DNA of 64,000 bases, taken from positions 18,008 to 82,007 of the forward strand of contig JALCNW010000010.1 in the NCBI GenBank assembly GCA_022649305.1. Reading direction: 5' to 3'. The stretch is from Enterobacter sp. Lineage in GTDB: Bacteria; Pseudomonadota; Gammaproteobacteria; Enterobacterales; Enterobacteriaceae. How positions within the stretch are numbered: position 1 is the stretch's first letter; every line of letters begins with the position of its first letter. The position numbers and the translations under genes were made by a program. The notes under the pieces were generated by a model. It was not told where the DNA came from. It did not search any database and was given only the letters and a program-made list of their open reading frames with translations. This document shows positions 63,967 through 64,000 of the stretch, one piece after another.

Positions 63967-64000
63967 GGTGGGTTTGCTCCTCGTCAGGGAAGGCCGGAGA

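Overview
The window is a chromosomal segment of an enterobacterium (Enterobacteriaceae) close to the Enterobacter / Lelliottia / Leclercia / Citrobacter group. Most proteins read as close homologues of Escherichia coli K-12 proteins, and the gene order follows the K-12 stretch mqo-eco ... proL-yejM ... yejABEF ... mepS-lpxT ... fruBKA ... lysP-cirA ... folE-yeiB-galS-mglBAC ... cdd-yohKJ-dusC ... yohFDC-pbpG, read backwards. Species cannot be fixed from the sequence alone. No rRNA, IS element, prophage or CRISPR array was seen. There is one tRNA (proL).

Layout. 1-4.8 kb: an MgtE-type Mg transporter (cut by the left edge), a SulP-type anion permease, malate:quinone oxidoreductase (mqo) and ecotin (eco). 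4.9-5.3 kb: a small membrane protein and tRNA-Pro. 5.4-13 kb: yejM, yejL, yejK, rplY, radD, rsuA, bcr. 13-21.5 kb: yejG, the peptide/microcin C importer yejABEF, the phosphodiesterase pdeN and the hydrolase mepS. 21.9-28.8 kb: lpxT, the zinc-type GTPase yeiR, yeiQ facing uxuA, yeiP, yeiW, setB. 29-33 kb: the fructose PTS operon fruBKA under Cra-type operators. 33-38 kb: nfo, yeiH facing yeiE, lysP. 37.7-43.9 kb: cirA with a Fur box, yeiG, an MFS carrier, folE, yeiB. 44-49 kb: galS and the galactose importer mglBAC. 49-54 kb: sanA, cdd, yohKJ, a second methionine aminopeptidase gene, dusC. 54-58.4 kb: a bgl-type aryl-beta-glucoside operon with two antitermination sites. 58.4-64 kb: micro-protein YohP, mdtQ, yohF, yohD, yohC, pbpG and a GNAT acetyltransferase.

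Compared with the K-12 order as I remember it, the narP-ccm-nap block is missing between proL and eco, the nupX/psu block is missing between nfo and fruA, and preTA is missing between mglC and sanA. Added are uxuA next to yeiQ, an MFS gene between yeiG and folE, a map paralogue next to dusC, and the bgl operon between dusC and yohP. The working units are sugar import and use (fru, mgl, bgl, yeiQ/uxuA), envelope maintenance (yejM, mepS, lpxT, pbpG, yohK/J), iron/colicin uptake (cirA) and translation/RNA modification (rplY, rsuA, dusC, yeiP).

The most interesting points are the map paralogue, whose metal ligands are all kept while most of the residues that grip the methionine side chain in E. 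coli MetAP are changed; the divergent yeiQ-uxuA pair with UxuR/ExuR-like operators, which suggests a second fructuronate/mannonate module; and a 20-codon hydrophobic ORF laid exactly over the galS operator and CRP site. No wholly new multi-gene system was recognised; this is mostly core genome.
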